Below are positions 1 to 9,611 of a DNA stretch of 64,000 nt, piece after piece; the first letter of the stretch is position 1; each line of letters begins with the position of its first letter. Origin of the DNA: Roseovarius sp. MMSF_3350 (lineage in GTDB: Bacteria; Pseudomonadota; Alphaproteobacteria; Rhodobacterales; Rhodobacteraceae). The DNA is taken from contig NZ_JASHIZ010000005.1 in assembly GCF_030733425.1 (NCBI RefSeq), positions 123,347 to 187,346 of the forward strand, read 5' to 3'. Below the pieces are notes generated by a model. It saw nothing but the letters and a program-made list of their open reading frames with translations, did no database searches and was not told the DNA's origin. Position numbers and translations under genes: made by a program.

Positions 1-335
1 GCGTTGTCCGCCAGCCGGTCCTGCATCTGCTGTTGCACGCCCGCCAGCCGCTGTTCCACCATCTGCGCCAGCTGGGTCTGCCCGCTGGTCGCCGTGTCGC
101 TGACCATCTGGATCGAACTGCGCAGCCCCTCCTGCCCGTTGGCCAGGCTCTGCACGTTCTGCCCCAGGTGCCCCAACTGCTGCGCCAACGGCTCCGTCGC
201 CCGCGCCGTCCGCGCCGCGGCCCTGAGCGCGAGTATCACCAGCAGCAGGATCAACAGCACCACGGCGCCCGCCGCCAATGCCGCCATCACCAGCGGATCG
301 TCCAACGCGTAAGTCGTCTCGCCAATCGTAATCAT
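1..335 (-). CDS. rmuC: RmuC-family DNA recombination protein, N-terminal part (cut by window edge)
   Basis: The first 111 residues of a minus-strand gene that runs off the left edge. Reading back from ATG at 335 there is a short N-terminal stretch, one hydrophobic segment at about residues 15-35 (a run of Ala, Val, Leu and Ile), then a Gln-rich helical region of the coiled-coil type ([18 protein letters not shown]). A single N-terminal membrane anchor followed by coiled coil before a nuclease-like domain is the layout of RmuC, which limits recombination at inverted repeats. The nuclease domain lies outside the window, so the call rests on the N-terminus and on position. Its ATG overlaps the mutL stop (ATGA), suggesting co-transcription with mutL. 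Confidence 0.7.
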   Translation of the reverse strand, partial: MITIGETTYALDDPLVMAALAAGAVVLLILLLVILALRAAARTARATEPLAQQLGHLGQNVQSLANGQEGLRSSIQMVSDTATSGQTQLAQMVEQRLAGVQQQMQDRLADN

Positions 336-2194
336 GTCCGTCCGAACAGCCGCTCTATATCGCTCAGTTTCAGCTCCACGTAAGTGGGCCGCCCATGGTT
401 GCATTGCCCGGAATGCGGCGTCGCCTCCATCTCGCGCAGAAGCGCATTCATCTCTTCCCCGCTCATCCGCCGCCCCGACCGGATAGAGCCGTGGCAGGCC
501 ACCCGGCTCAGGATCGCCTCGATCTTCGACTGAACGTGCAGCGCTTCGCCCATATCGGCCAGCTCGTCCAGCACGTCGCGCAGCATCCTGCCCGCGTCAC
601 AGGGCCCCAGGATCGCCGGCGTCTCGCGCACAGCAATGCTGCCCGGCCCGAACGCCTCGATCACCAGCCCCAGCCGCGCCAGCTCCTCGGCCATGTCCAG
701 CAGCAACCCCGCCTCACCGCTACTCAACTCCACGATCTCGGGGATCAACAGCGCCTGGCTGGCCACGCCGTTCTCTGCCATCTGCCGCTTCAGCTTCTCG
801 TAAACCAGCCGCTCATGCGCCGCATGCTGATCCACGATCACCATCCCGGTCTCGGTCTGGGCCACGATGTAATTCTCGTGCACCTGCGCCCGCGCCGCCC
901 CAAGCGGCAGCGATTGCGGCGCCACGGCGTCTTCGGCGGTCTCCACCACGTCCGGCTCCACCCGCCCGGACCACGCGCCCTGCATCTCGGCAAAGCCCGC
1001 CTCCGGCGCCTGCATCCGGTAGCTTGCCGTACGCGCCGACGCCCCGGGCCGGTCCATCTGGTACACCCGTGCGCCGCCCACCTGAGGCACCGGCTCGGGC
1101 CGCATCGCCCCCAGAGTCGCCCCCGCCACGGTGGTCGACGCCCGGTGCCCAGCCTCCGCCAGCGCATGACGCAGCCCCGACACCAGCAAGCCCCGCGCCA
1201 CGCCGGGGTCACGGAACCGCACTTCGGATTTCGCCGGGTGCACGTTCACGTCCACCAGCTTCGGCTCACATTCCAGGAACAGCGCCGCCGCCGGATGCCG
1301 ATCGCGGCTGAGAAAATCGTGATACGCCGCCCGCAGCGCGCCATAGAGCATCTTGTCCCGCACCGGCCGCCCGTTGACGAACAGGTACTGCGCCACGCTC
1401 GACCCCCGCGAATAGGTCGGCAACGCGGCATAGCCCGTCATCGCGACCCCCTCGCGCTCGGCCTCGATGCGCAGCGCGTTCTCGGCGAACTCCCGACCCA
1501 AAACCTGGCTCAACCGCCCGTGCAGCGCATCGAACAGATCGCCAGTCTCTGCATCGGCGCGAAACACCGTGCGCGGCTCGCGCCCCTCGCTCACGTCGCG
1601 CAGGGTGAAACTGACGAAGGGTTCGGCCATCGCCAGCCGCTTGATCACGTCGCCCACCGCCTGCGCCTCGGCCCGGTCGGTTCGCATGAATTTCAGCCGC
1701 GCGGGCGTGGCGTAGAAAAGGTCCCGCAACTCCACCACCGTGCCCCGGTTCAGCGCCGCGGGCTTCACCGCGCCGATACCACCACCCGCGACGGAAATCT
1801 CGACCCCGTCAAAGCCGTGCGCCCGGCTGGTGATCGTCAGCCGCCCGACCGCCCCCAGGCTGGGCAGCGCCTCGCCCCGGAACCCGAAGGAATGGATGTT
1901 CAAAAGGTCCGACCCGTCGATCTTCGACGTCGCGTGCCGGCTCAGTGCCAGCGGCAGGTCCGCTTCCGTCATTCCGCAGCCATCATCCCGTACGCGGATC
2001 AGGGTCTTGCCCCCATCGGCAATATCCACCTCGATCCGCCGCGCGCCTGCATCCAGCGCATTCTCCACCAGTTCCTTGACCGCCGAGGCCGGGCGCTCCA
2101 CCACCTCACCGGCCGCGATCCGGTTGATCGCCGTTTCCTCAAGCTGCCGGATGACAGGCCGCTCCTGGCTTATATTGGGGCTGATTTCGTTCAT
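332..2194 (-). CDS. mutL: DNA mismatch repair protein MutL (endonuclease type)
   Basis: About 620 aa, a normal length. The N-terminal GHKL ATPase is clear: [10 protein letters not shown] and [10 protein letters not shown] (Mg/ATP-binding E and N), DDGCGM, and FRGEAL. The C-terminal dimerisation domain carries [12 protein letters not shown], which fits the DQHA(X)2E(X)4E endonuclease motif, and ends with a metal-site-like [20 protein letters not shown]. The protein should therefore nick DNA itself during methyl-independent mismatch repair and does not need MutH. I chose ATG 2194 because homology begins soon after it ([16 protein letters not shown]); the 35 codons upstream look non-coding. It overlaps the following rmuC by 4 nt. 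Confidence 0.96.
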   Translation of the reverse strand: MNEISPNISQERPVIRQLEETAINRIAAGEVVERPASAVKELVENALDAGARRIEVDIADGGKTLIRVRDDGCGMTEADLPLALSRHATSKIDGSDLLNIHSFGFRGEALPSLGAVGRLTITSRAHGFDGVEISVAGGGIGAVKPAALNRGTVVELRDLFYATPARLKFMRTDRAEAQAVGDVIKRLAMAEPFVSFTLRDVSEGREPRTVFRADAETGDLFDALHGRLSQVLGREFAENALRIEAEREGVAMTGYAALPTYSRGSSVAQYLFVNGRPVRDKMLYGALRAAYHDFLSRDRHPAAALFLECEPKLVDVNVHPAKSEVRFRDPGVARGLLVSGLRHALAEAGHRASTTVAGATLGAMRPEPVPQVGGARVYQMDRPGASARTASYRMQAPEAGFAEMQGAWSGRVEPDVVETAEDAVAPQSLPLGAARAQVHENYIVAQTETGMVIVDQHAAHERLVYEKLKRQMAENGVASQALLIPEIVELSSGEAGLLLDMAEELARLGLVIEAFGPGSIAVRETPAILGPCDAGRMLRDVLDELADMGEALHVQSKIEAILSRVACHGSIRSGRRMSGEEMNALLREMEATPHSGQCNHGRPTYVELKLSDIERLFGRT

Positions 2195-2377
2195 ACCGCT
2201 ATACCTAGCATGGCCTCGCACGATTCTGCTAGGTCCGACTGCATCATCCAAAGCTTCCGACAGAGCTTTTCCTACGATCCGGTCAGTCCCGGCATTCAAA
2301 CGACAACCACGCCGCGGGAACCCGTGCGGTAACCCCGTGGTTTTCCCTCAAACGCCAAGCCCATGAAAGGCCATCCC

Positions 2378-2755
2378 ATGAAATCCGAAACCATCGGCGC
2401 CGCCACGTTTGAAACCTGGAGCATCGACGAGGTCGCCGACGCCTTCGCCGCGAACGAAATCGTCCTGATCGACGTCCGCACCATTCCCGAATACGCCTTC
2501 CAGCATATCGAGGGCGCCATGCTCTTCCCCATGCCCTTCTTCGACGCCAACAAGCTGCCCGGCCAGTCCGACAAACGCATCGTCCTGCACTGTGGCTCCG
2601 GCCTGCGATCCGAAAAGATGGCCCGCGCCGCGATCGAGGCCGGCATCGACCGCATCGCCCACATGGAGGGCGGCTTCGGCGCGTGGAAAGAGGCCAGGAA
2701 GCCCTATATCGGCACGTCCATGAGCACCGGAGGGCCAGAGCGGGTCAATACCTGA
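2378..2755 (+). CDS. rhodanese-like sulfurtransferase domain protein
   Basis: A single rhodanese domain of 125 aa. The N-terminal part has the LIDVRT and EYAFQHIEGA motifs typical of rhodaneses, and the active-site loop is HCGSGLRS with the nucleophilic Cys at residue 72 carrying the persulfide. Such small cytoplasmic proteins move sulfane sulfur between partners; the substrate cannot be read from sequence. I use ATG 2378 because AAAGG lies 7 nt upstream; an in-frame ATG at 2363 would add only MKGHP. It stands alone, divergent from mutL, with 184 nt between starts. Confidence 0.88.
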   Translation: MKSETIGAATFETWSIDEVADAFAANEIVLIDVRTIPEYAFQHIEGAMLFPMPFFDANKLPGQSDKRIVLHCGSGLRSEKMARAAIEAGIDRIAHMEGGFGAWKEARKPYIGTSMSTGGPERVNT

Positions 2756-2850
2756 TCCGGGCGGGTCTCCGCCATGCGGGCAGGCTTTGCGCTTGATGCC
2801 GCGCCGCACCTCGCCTATGCCCGCCGAAAAGATGTGGCACGAGGCGTACC

Positions 2851-3531
2851 ATGACACTATCCACTCTCCGGCTACTCGACAAACTGATCCTCGGCATCGT
2901 CGTTGCCGTTCTGGTGCTGACCGTCGGCGTCTACGTCTACAGCACCGATTATTTCTCGCTCACCTATGCGCGCGAGGACGGCTTCGTCGAATACGGCACC
3001 GCGATCTTCCTGTTGTTCGCCAGCTTCGTGCTGATCGGAAACGCCCGCTCTCTCAAAGCCCGCGGCGCAGTGCTCGCCTTCGCCTGCACCCTGTTCTACG
3101 CCCTGCTCTTCTTCTTCGCCGCGGGCGAGGAGATTTCCTGGGGCCAGCGCATCTTCGGCTGGGAAACCGGCGAGACCTTCCAGCAGATCAACAAGCAACA
3201 GGAAACCAACCTGCACAACCTGATCGTGCCCACCCCGTGGGGCGATTTCCACCTCGCCAAGACGCTCTTCGGCCCGATTCTGACGCTGATCCTGCTGGTC
3301 TACCTCGCCGTCCTGCCCTTGCTCTACCCGCGGGTCGGCTGGATCAAGCGCACCGCCGATCGCATCGCGGCCCCGGTCCCCGGCACCCGTCACGCCGTGC
3401 TCGCCATCGCCGCCAGCCTCGTGATCGCCGCCATCGACGTTTCGCGCAAATGGGAGGTCTACGAACTCGTGTTCAGCCTGCTGGCCACCTCGATCTTCCT
3501 GCTGCCCCAGAACCGCGAGCACACGACCTGA
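2851..3531 (+). CDS. conserved integral membrane protein, function unknown
   Basis: 226 aa with about five to six hydrophobic segments (near residues 12-30, 47-62, 74-92, 136-156, 178-195 and a C-terminal one). The polar motif AGEEISWGQR at the end of the third segment, followed by INKQQETNLHN, is the conserved core of a family of bacterial membrane proteins I have seen annotated only as hypothetical. The clustered Glu, Trp, Gln and His residues near the membrane face suggest a functional site, but I do not know the activity. It converges on the deacylase gene that ends at 3541, only 9 nt away. Confidence 0.75.
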   Translation: MTLSTLRLLDKLILGIVVAVLVLTVGVYVYSTDYFSLTYAREDGFVEYGTAIFLLFASFVLIGNARSLKARGAVLAFACTLFYALLFFFAAGEEISWGQRIFGWETGETFQQINKQQETNLHNLIVPTPWGDFHLAKTLFGPILTLILLVYLAVLPLLYPRVGWIKRTADRIAAPVPGTRHAVLAIAASLVIAAIDVSRKWEVYELVFSLLATSIFLLPQNREHTT

Positions 3532-3540
3532 GCCAGCCAA

Positions 3541-4575
3541 TCAGATGATCTCGTCCTCGTCGTAAAGCGGCGCGGCGTCCATATACGCCGCCGCGCCCTC
3601 CGCGGCATGTTCGGCCCGAGGGGTCTCGGCGATGTGGAATAGCGCCTCGCCCTCGTAGACCGCCGGCATGTTCGACCGCCCGATCACGATGCCCACCTCC
3701 GCGCAGACCACCTCCCGGTCAGTCTGTCCCATCGGGTCGCTGACCGCACCCAGCACCGTGCCCGGCTCCACCGCGTCGCCGATCGCCTTGTAGCCGCGGA
3801 AAACGCCGCCCACCGGCGCCCGGTACCAGTGCGAGGTATTGGCCACCACCGGCACGCTGCGCCGCTTCGGCACGCCCTTGGACCCGATCATGCCCAGCCG
3901 CCGCATCACCCGCAGACAGCCGCTCACCCCGGCCCGCACCGCCAGTTCGTCGAACCGCAGCGCCTCGCCCCCCTCGTAAAGCAGGACGTCGACGCCCTCC
4001 TCCTCGGCCGCCAGCCGCAAGCTGCCCTCGCGCAGCTTCGAGGCCATCATCACCGGCGCGCCAAACGCCTCTCCCAGCGATTTCAGCCGCTCGTTTCCCG
4101 GCGTCAGGCGGATCTGCGGCAGGTTCGTCCGGTGGATCGCCGCCGAATGCAGGTCGATCCCCACATCCGCGCGCCGCACCACCTCTTCCATGAAGATATG
4201 CGCCAGCCTTGACGCCATGCTGCCTTCCGCGCCTCCCGGGAAACAGCGGTTCAGGTCGCGCCGATCGGGCAGATAGCGGGAATGATTGTGAAACCCGAAC
4301 CCGTTGACGATCGGCACTGCCAGCAGCGTGCCCGCCATCCCCTTCAACGGCGCGGCTCGCAACAACCGCCGCACGATCTCCACGCCGATCACCTCGTCGC
4401 CATGGATCGCCGCCGACACGAACAGAACCGGCCCGGGCCGTCGCCCGTGGATCACGTGCACCGCCAGGCTCACCGGCGTGTGGTCCGACAGCGTGCTTAC
4501 CGGCACGTCCACCGTCATACGGGCGCCGGGCTTCACCACCTGCCCGCCGATCTCGAAAGGGTCTCGCTTCGCCAT
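3541..4575 (-). CDS. succinylglutamate desuccinylase/aspartoacylase (AstE/AspA) family zinc hydrolase
   Basis: 344 aa, within the M14-like AstE/AspA superfamily. Zinc ligands are visible as IHGDEVIGVE (His and Glu, HxxE) and DLHSA (second His). The NGFGFHNHSRYLPDRRDLNRCF block corresponds to the substrate-binding N/R motif of the family; it is given here only as a position, roughly residues 90-112. The C-terminal part (VGGVFRGYKAIGD) matches the beta-barrel lobe of AspA-like proteins. It should cleave an N-acyl group from an amino acid or ectoine-like substrate; which one is not evident. It is divergent from the acetyltransferase at 4713, so the two may act on related acyl compounds, which is only a guess. 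Confidence 0.85.
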   Translation of the reverse strand: MAKRDPFEIGGQVVKPGARMTVDVPVSTLSDHTPVSLAVHVIHGRRPGPVLFVSAAIHGDEVIGVEIVRRLLRAAPLKGMAGTLLAVPIVNGFGFHNHSRYLPDRRDLNRCFPGGAEGSMASRLAHIFMEEVVRRADVGIDLHSAAIHRTNLPQIRLTPGNERLKSLGEAFGAPVMMASKLREGSLRLAAEEEGVDVLLYEGGEALRFDELAVRAGVSGCLRVMRRLGMIGSKGVPKRRSVPVVANTSHWYRAPVGGVFRGYKAIGDAVEPGTVLGAVSDPMGQTDREVVCAEVGIVIGRSNMPAVYEGEALFHIAETPRAEHAAEGAAAYMDAAPLYDEDEII

Positions 4576-4712
4576 GCCCGGCTATGTCGCCCAAAATCCG
4601 GGCCCTGTCCATAACCGACAGGCCGGGCAACCGCCGAGGCGCACAGCGCAAGTCGGTACCGATCTGCCCGTTCCATGCTAATGTGATCCCGGCAATGGGC
4701 GAAAGGGACCAC

Positions 4713-5519
4713 ATGACCGGCAACATGAACGGCCTTTACGGCAGCGCGGCCCAACAAAAGTTGCAGGCGGCGACACTGGCGGCAGCGGACAGGCTGCGCG
4801 ACACACCCGGCGCGGTTTTCGCCGCCCGCATGGCCGGCACGGACGACCCCGACCACTTCGGCTGGGACAGGATCGAGCAAATCCTGCGCGACCAGGGCGC
4901 GATCACGTTCCGCATGACCCCGACGGAAGACTGCCCTGACATCGAGAGCCGCCTGGCCGAGATCGGCTGCACCATAAGCTGGTGGGACGTGTTCGACGGC
5001 CCGCGCGACAGTATCCGCGCCGCCTGCGACGACGCGCTCGGCCAGGCGCGGGACGATCTGGTGCCGGCCGCGCCATCCGGTCCCGACGATTTCGCGTTCT
5101 TCGAAAAGGTGCAGGATTTCATCGCCCGCTGCGGCATCGCGCCCTACCCTGCGCAGGTGCTCTCGGGTCAGACGGGGCCTGCCGCGCTCGCCGTGCTCAC
5201 CGACCCGGCAGACGGCGCCATCGCTGCCACCGCCTTTGCCTACTTTCCCTACAACGCCCATGGCCCGCATCACGCCACCGCCTGGGCCGGGCTCGTGGCG
5301 GTGCACGAGGATCAGCGCAAACGCGGCATCGGCGTCCGGGTCAATGCCCTTGCCCTGCGCGCGGCGGTGGACGATCTCGGCGCCGAGCGGGTGCAGCAAT
5401 TCGCGCGCACCACCAACCTTGCCTCCTGCCGGATGATCGAACGCTGCGGCCTGCGCCTGCGCCGCGACGTGCGCTCGGGCATCGCCCAGCCCGAGGGTGC
5501 TCAAAGCTTCACGCGCTGA
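4713..5519 (+). CDS. GNAT-family N-acetyltransferase
   Basis: 268 aa. The C-terminal third has the acetyl-CoA binding core of GNAT enzymes: a beta-strand GLVAVHEDQ, then RKRGIG (Q/R-x-x-G-x-G/A pyrophosphate loop), then the helix and a final TTNLASCRMIERCG, typical of the GNAT motif B region. The first 140 residues are less conserved and probably form an extra substrate-binding domain. ATG 4713 is chosen because GAAAGGGA sits 5-12 nt upstream; upstream in-frame ATGs at 4695 and 4584 lack a ribosome binding site. Substrate unknown. Confidence 0.82.
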   Translation: MTGNMNGLYGSAAQQKLQAATLAAADRLRDTPGAVFAARMAGTDDPDHFGWDRIEQILRDQGAITFRMTPTEDCPDIESRLAEIGCTISWWDVFDGPRDSIRAACDDALGQARDDLVPAAPSGPDDFAFFEKVQDFIARCGIAPYPAQVLSGQTGPAALAVLTDPADGAIAATAFAYFPYNAHGPHHATAWAGLVAVHEDQRKRGIGVRVNALALRAAVDDLGAERVQQFARTTNLASCRMIERCGLRLRRDVRSGIAQPEGAQSFTR

Positions 5520-5540
5520 CCTGACTAACCCCCGCAGCTT

Positions 5541-5613
5541 CTTCCTCTGGCCGGAAATATCCCGGGGAGGAGGTCGAAACCCCGGTTTCGATCGGAGGGG
5601 CAGCGCCCCTCCG
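5541..5613. repeat. intergenic repeat block with strong hairpin between convergent genes
   Basis: The block begins with CCTCTGGCCGGAAATATCCC, a member of the 'GGGATATTT' repeat type seen again at 11421 and 47571. It is followed by a 9-bp perfect hairpin, CGGAGGGGC at 5593-5601 pairing with GCCCCTCCG at 5605-5613 (3-nt loop). Lying between two convergent genes, it could act as a bidirectional transcript end, although no T-run follows the stem. Confidence 0.6.
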
Positions 5614-5664
5614 ACCCAATATCCTGCGCGGCGCAGCCGCACATTTTAGTAGCGCCCGGCCGGA

Positions 5665-6318
5665 TCAACCCGGCAGCTTCGCCATCCGCAGATACGGCAG
5701 CACCGTGTTGAACTCCCCGAACTTGGCCTTGGCGTCCTCGTCGCTGACCGAGGTCGGGATCACCACGTCCTGCCCCACGGTCCAGTCGGCGGGCGTCGCC
5801 ACGCCCTGCCCGGCGCTGGTCTGCAACGCATCGAGCGCCCGCAGAACTTCGCCGAAATTGCGGCCCACCGTCATCGGATAGGTCATCGTCAGCTTCAGCT
5901 GCTTGTCCGGCCCGATAATGAAGACCGAGCGCACCGTGGCGCTGTCAGCGGGCGTGCGGCCATCGGGCAGGTAGGCCTCGGCGGGCAGCATGTCGAAGGC
6001 CTTGGACACCTCCAGCCCGTCATCGGCAATGATCGGAAAGCCCGCCTTCGCGCCGCCGGCGGTCTCGATGTCGCCCTTCCATTTCTTGTGATCCTCCACA
6101 CCGTCGACGCTGACGCCGATCACCTTCGTGCCGCGTTTCTCCCACTCGTCGGTCAACCGCGCGACGGCGCCGAACTCGGTGGTGCAGACCGGCGTGAAAT
6201 CCTTGGGATGCGAGAACAGGATCGCCCAGCTGTCGCCGATCCAGTCATGCAGGCTGAACTCGCCCTGGTCGGTGGTCACTTTCAGGTCGGGAATGGTGTC
6301 GTTGATCCGCAGTGCCAT
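5665..6318 (-). CDS. 1-Cys peroxiredoxin (Prx6-type)
   Basis: 217 aa, the usual length of the Prx6 subfamily. The peroxidatic site is SHPKDFTPVCTTEFG with Cys45; the PxxxTxxC context (here FTPVCTTE) is intact. There is no resolving Cys of the 2-Cys type, and the extended C-terminal domain (from about residue 165) is present. It reduces hydrogen peroxide and organic or lipid hydroperoxides in the cytoplasm. The start at 6318 is supported by AGGAGATGCCTC just upstream. It is divergent from the aldehyde dehydrogenase at 6471; both handle products of lipid oxidation, so a shared stress promoter in the 152-nt gap is plausible but unproven. Confidence 0.93.
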   Translation of the reverse strand: MALRINDTIPDLKVTTDQGEFSLHDWIGDSWAILFSHPKDFTPVCTTEFGAVARLTDEWEKRGTKVIGVSVDGVEDHKKWKGDIETAGGAKAGFPIIADDGLEVSKAFDMLPAEAYLPDGRTPADSATVRSVFIIGPDKQLKLTMTYPMTVGRNFGEVLRALDALQTSAGQGVATPADWTVGQDVVIPTSVSDEDAKAKFGEFNTVLPYLRMAKLPG

Positions 6319-6470
6319 GAGGCATCTCCTTCGTGTTGAAAAACGGCTCTTCGCCATCAACATAGGAAGGCGGCGGCGAAAACAACACCCACCTCTTGCG
6401 GCATCCCGCCCCCTATGGTCATCTGCGCGGCAATTGACCGGCGGAAATGCCCGGTCCGAAAGGAAAAGCA

Positions 6471-7913
6471 ATGATCGAGAAGAAACAGTTCTACATCGAC
6501 GGCGCCTGGGTCGACCCTGTCGCGGGCACCGATCACCACGTCATCGACCCCTCGACCGAAGACCCCTGCGCGGTGATTTCATTGGCCGGCGAGGCTGATT
6601 GCGATGCCGCCGTCGCCGCCGCCAAATCCGCCTTCCCCGGCTGGATGGCCACCCCGGTGTCCGAACGCATGGCCCTGGTCGAGAAACTGCGCGAGATCTA
6701 CAAAACCCGCTCCGAGGACATGGCCCGGGCCATCAGCTTGGAAATGGGCGCGCCCATCGACCTCGCCCGCGCCCAGCAGGTCGGCGCCGGCGCGTCGCAC
6801 ATGAAGGCCATCCTCAAGGCCGCGTCGGAATTCGACTGGATTGAACCCCTCGGCGATCACGCCCCCGACGACCGCATCATTCACGAGGCCGTGGGCGTCG
6901 TCACCATGATCACGCCGTGGAACTGGCCGATGAACCAGATCTCGCTCAAGGTCATCGCCGGTCTGCTGGCGGGCTGCACCATGATCCTGAAACCGTCCGA
7001 GGAATCGCCCCTCTCGGCCCTGCTCTTTGCCGAGATGATCGACGAGGCGGGCTTTCCCAAGGGTGTCTTCAACCTCGTCAACGGCGACGGTGCGGGCGCG
7101 GGCACGGCGCTCACCGGTCACGCGGACGTCGACATGGTCTCCTTCACCGGCTCGTCGCGCGCCGGGCGGCTCATCTCCAAGAACGCCGCCGACACGCTCA
7201 AGCGGGTTTCGCTGGAACTGGGCGGCAAGGGTGCCAACCTGATCTTCGCCGATGCCGACGACAAGGCCGTCAAGCGCGGCGTCCTGCATTGCATGAACAA
7301 CACCGGCCAGTCCTGCAACGCGCCGACCCGCATGCTCGTGCAGCGCGAGATCTACGACCAGGCCGTCGAAACCGCCGCCGAAACGGCGGGCAAGGTCACC
7401 GTCGGCCCGGCGTCCGAGGAAGGCCGCCACATGGGCCCCGTGGTGAACGAGACCCAGTTCAACAAGATCCAGGACCTGATCCAGAAGGGCATCGACGAAG
7501 GCGCGCGCCTCGTGGCCGGCGGCACCGGCCGCCCCGACGGCCTCAACCGCGGCTTTTTCGTCAAGCCGACGATCTTCGCCGACGTCACCAACGACATGAC
7601 CATCGCGCGCGAGGAAATCTTCGGCCCGGTCCTGTCGATCATCCCCTTCGAGACCGAAGAGGACGGCATCCGCATCGCCAATGACACGCCCTATGGCCTC
7701 ACGAACTACGTCCAGACCCAGGACCCCGCGCGCGCCAACCGCTGCGCCCGCGCCCTGCGCTCGGGCATGGTGGAAATGAACGGCCAAAGCCGCGGCCTCG
7801 GTTCGCCCTTCGGCGGCATGAAACAGTCCGGCAACGGCCGCGAAGGCGGCAAATGGGGGCTCGAGGACTTCCTCGAGGTCAAGGCGGTTTCCGGCTGGAC
7901 CGAAGGCGCCTGA
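6471..7913 (+). CDS. NAD(P)-dependent aldehyde dehydrogenase family protein
   Basis: 480 aa. Catalytic residues are in place: general base Glu249 in LELGGKGAN and nucleophile Cys282 in NNTGQSCNAPTRM. The cofactor site motif TPWNWP (149-153) with Lys174 in ILKPSE and the FTGSSRAG turn are also present. It oxidises an aldehyde to the acid; the substrate is not deducible. AAGGAAAAGC directly precedes ATG 6471, which fixes the start over an in-frame ATG at 6447. The following glycosyltransferase starts 5 nt after its stop, suggesting read-through into the glycan genes. Confidence 0.93.
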   Translation: MIEKKQFYIDGAWVDPVAGTDHHVIDPSTEDPCAVISLAGEADCDAAVAAAKSAFPGWMATPVSERMALVEKLREIYKTRSEDMARAISLEMGAPIDLARAQQVGAGASHMKAILKAASEFDWIEPLGDHAPDDRIIHEAVGVVTMITPWNWPMNQISLKVIAGLLAGCTMILKPSEESPLSALLFAEMIDEAGFPKGVFNLVNGDGAGAGTALTGHADVDMVSFTGSSRAGRLISKNAADTLKRVSLELGGKGANLIFADADDKAVKRGVLHCMNNTGQSCNAPTRMLVQREIYDQAVETAAETAGKVTVGPASEEGRHMGPVVNETQFNKIQDLIQKGIDEGARLVAGGTGRPDGLNRGFFVKPTIFADVTNDMTIAREEIFGPVLSIIPFETEEDGIRIANDTPYGLTNYVQTQDPARANRCARALRSGMVEMNGQSRGLGSPFGGMKQSGNGREGGKWGLEDFLEVKAVSGWTEGA

Positions 7914-7918
7914 GGCGC

Positions 7919-8707
7919 ATGGAGGTCCACGTCTTCGTGTTGCACCTCGTCCGGGCTTCGGCCCGGCGGGACAACGCGCAGGCGCTTCTGGCCGACGCCC
8001 GCGAGATCGGCGGCATGAAAGGCCAGATCTGGCCTGCCGTCGACGGCTCGGCCATGTCCGCCACCGATCTGTCGGCCAGCGTCGGAGCCGCGCTCTTCGA
8101 GCCAGGTTACCCGTTCCCCCTCAAGGCGGGCGAGATCGGCTGCACCCTGTCGCACCGCCAGATCTGGGCCGAGCTTCAGATGCGCGACGCCGGCGCCGCC
8201 CTGATCCTCGAGGACGACGCCGAGATCGCCCCCGACACGTTCGAGGCTGCACTCAACCTTGCCAGTACCCATATCGACAAGCTCGGCTATATCCAGTTCC
8301 AGACCCGCGCCCCCAAGGGCCCGTCGCGCCTCGTCGACACGTCCGGTGACTGCCGCCTCGTGGTGCCGCAACAGGCCGGGCTGCGCACCACCGGCCAGAT
8401 GGTCAGCCGCGCCGCAGCCGCGCACCTGCTGGCGCTGTCCAACCCGTTCGACCGCCCCGTGGACACACTCATTCAATCGCACTGGCACACTGGTCTGCGC
8501 CCCGCGATGATCTACCCCTCGGGCCTTGCCGATATCGGGGAAGAGCTCGACGGCTCCACCATCCAGGCCGGCGACAAGCCCTGGACGGAAAAGCTCGTGC
8601 GCGCGTTGCACCGCACCCGCTACCGCGCCGCAGTCGCGCGCCTCTCACGCCGCAGCGCCGCGCCCGCCAGGGGCGGTTTTGCGCCGAAGGATGCCCATGA
8701 CGACTGA
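7919..8707 (+). CDS. glycosyltransferase family 25 (LPS-type)
   Basis: 262 aa. The N-terminus VHVFVLHLVRASARRDN fits the GT25 start (I/V-N-L-x-R-S-x-x-R), followed by the conserved GEIGCTLSHRQIW and the acidic cluster LILEDDAEI (Glu98-Asp99-Asp100), which binds nucleotide sugar and metal. Members add galactose or related sugars to lipooligosaccharide at the inner membrane. It begins 5 nt after the aldehyde dehydrogenase and overlaps the next glycosyltransferase by 11 nt, so the two are probably translationally coupled and act on the same surface glycan. Confidence 0.85.
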   Translation: MEVHVFVLHLVRASARRDNAQALLADAREIGGMKGQIWPAVDGSAMSATDLSASVGAALFEPGYPFPLKAGEIGCTLSHRQIWAELQMRDAGAALILEDDAEIAPDTFEAALNLASTHIDKLGYIQFQTRAPKGPSRLVDTSGDCRLVVPQQAGLRTTGQMVSRAAAAHLLALSNPFDRPVDTLIQSHWHTGLRPAMIYPSGLADIGEELDGSTIQAGDKPWTEKLVRALHRTRYRAAVARLSRRSAAPARGGFAPKDAHDD

Positions 8708-9557
8708 CCGCATCATCACCCGCCTCTTCGGTGGCGCCGGCAACCAGATGTTCCAGTATGCGGCCGCCCGGGCGCTGGCCGACAAGCTCTGCTGCGACTT
8801 GCAGGTCGACAACCGCTACGTCGCCGGCTCCGCCGACCGCGGCGACTGCTTCACGCATTACGCCGATGCCCGCTTTACCCGGCAAGGGCCCCTGCCGCCG
8901 GCCAAGTCCGATGGCTGGCTGCGCTATGGCCTCTGGCGCGCCTTCGGCACGTCGCCGAAAATCTACCGCGAGAAAACGCTGGGCTTCGATCCGGGATTAC
9001 TGGAATTGACGCCGAATGTTTACCTGCACGGCTACTGGCAGTCCGAACGTTATTTCACCGACATCGCCGAGCAAATACGCGCCGACCTCACCTTCACCAC
9101 TCCGCTCGATGGCCCCAACGCCGACATGGCCGCGCGCATCGCCGGGGCCGCCAATCCCGTCGCCCTCCATGTCCGGCGCGGCGATTACATCGCCACCGGC
9201 GCCTATGCCGCCATGACGCCCGACTATTACCGCGCCGCCGCCCGCCACATCGCCGACACCACCGGCCGAAGCCCTACCTGCTTCGTCTTCTCCAACGATC
9301 CCGCCTGGTCGCGCGACAACCTCGCCCTGGGCTTCGAAACCGTGGTGGTCGACCTCAACGACGAGGCCACCGGCCATTTCGACCTGCACCTGCAAACCCT
9401 CTGCGCTCACAACGTGATCGCCAACTCCACCTTCTCGTGGTGGGCCGCCTGGCTGAACGCCAATCCGGACAAGATCGTCGTCGCTCCCAAAACCTGGTTC
9501 ACCTCGCCCGCGCTCTCCAACCCCGACCTCATCCCCGACCGCTGGACACGTCTGTAG
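8697..9557 (+). CDS. glycosyltransferase family 11 (alpha-1,2-fucosyltransferase-like)
   Basis: 286 aa. GT11 motifs are clear: GGAGNQMFQYAAARALA at the N-terminus, LHVRRGDY near residue 156 (the GDP-fucose-binding HxRRGDY motif) and NSTFSWWAAWLN near residue 248. It should transfer a deoxyhexose, probably fucose, in alpha-1,2 linkage to a surface glycan. ATG 8697 is preferred (AAGGA 6 nt upstream); ATG 8691 would add two residues. The stop is embedded in a GTAGGGTGGGG hairpin repeat. Confidence 0.87.
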   Translation: MTTDRIITRLFGGAGNQMFQYAAARALADKLCCDLQVDNRYVAGSADRGDCFTHYADARFTRQGPLPPAKSDGWLRYGLWRAFGTSPKIYREKTLGFDPGLLELTPNVYLHGYWQSERYFTDIAEQIRADLTFTTPLDGPNADMAARIAGAANPVALHVRRGDYIATGAYAAMTPDYYRAAARHIADTTGRSPTCFVFSNDPAWSRDNLALGFETVVVDLNDEATGHFDLHLQTLCAHNVIANSTFSWWAAWLNANPDKIVVAPKTWFTSPALSNPDLIPDRWTRL

Positions 9558-9576
9558 GGTGGGGTTCCACCCCACC
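9554..9576. repeat. GTAGGGTGGG-type hairpin repeat
   Basis: GTAGGGTGGGGTTCCACCCC-type element; GGTGGGGT (9558-9565) pairs perfectly with ACCCCACC (9569-9576) across a 3-nt loop. It overlaps the stop codon of the GT11 gene and could terminate or stabilise that transcript. Related copies are at 15071, 15838, 46209 and 50312. Confidence 0.7.
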
Positions 9577-9611
9577 TTCCCCCACAGGACGAAACCCTCT
9601 ACACACCCCAC

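Noticed and set aside
395..2332. 645-codon open frame on the + strand across mutL
   Set aside because: It is antisense to a fully conserved mutL and has no domain; high-GC genes often leave the opposite strand open.
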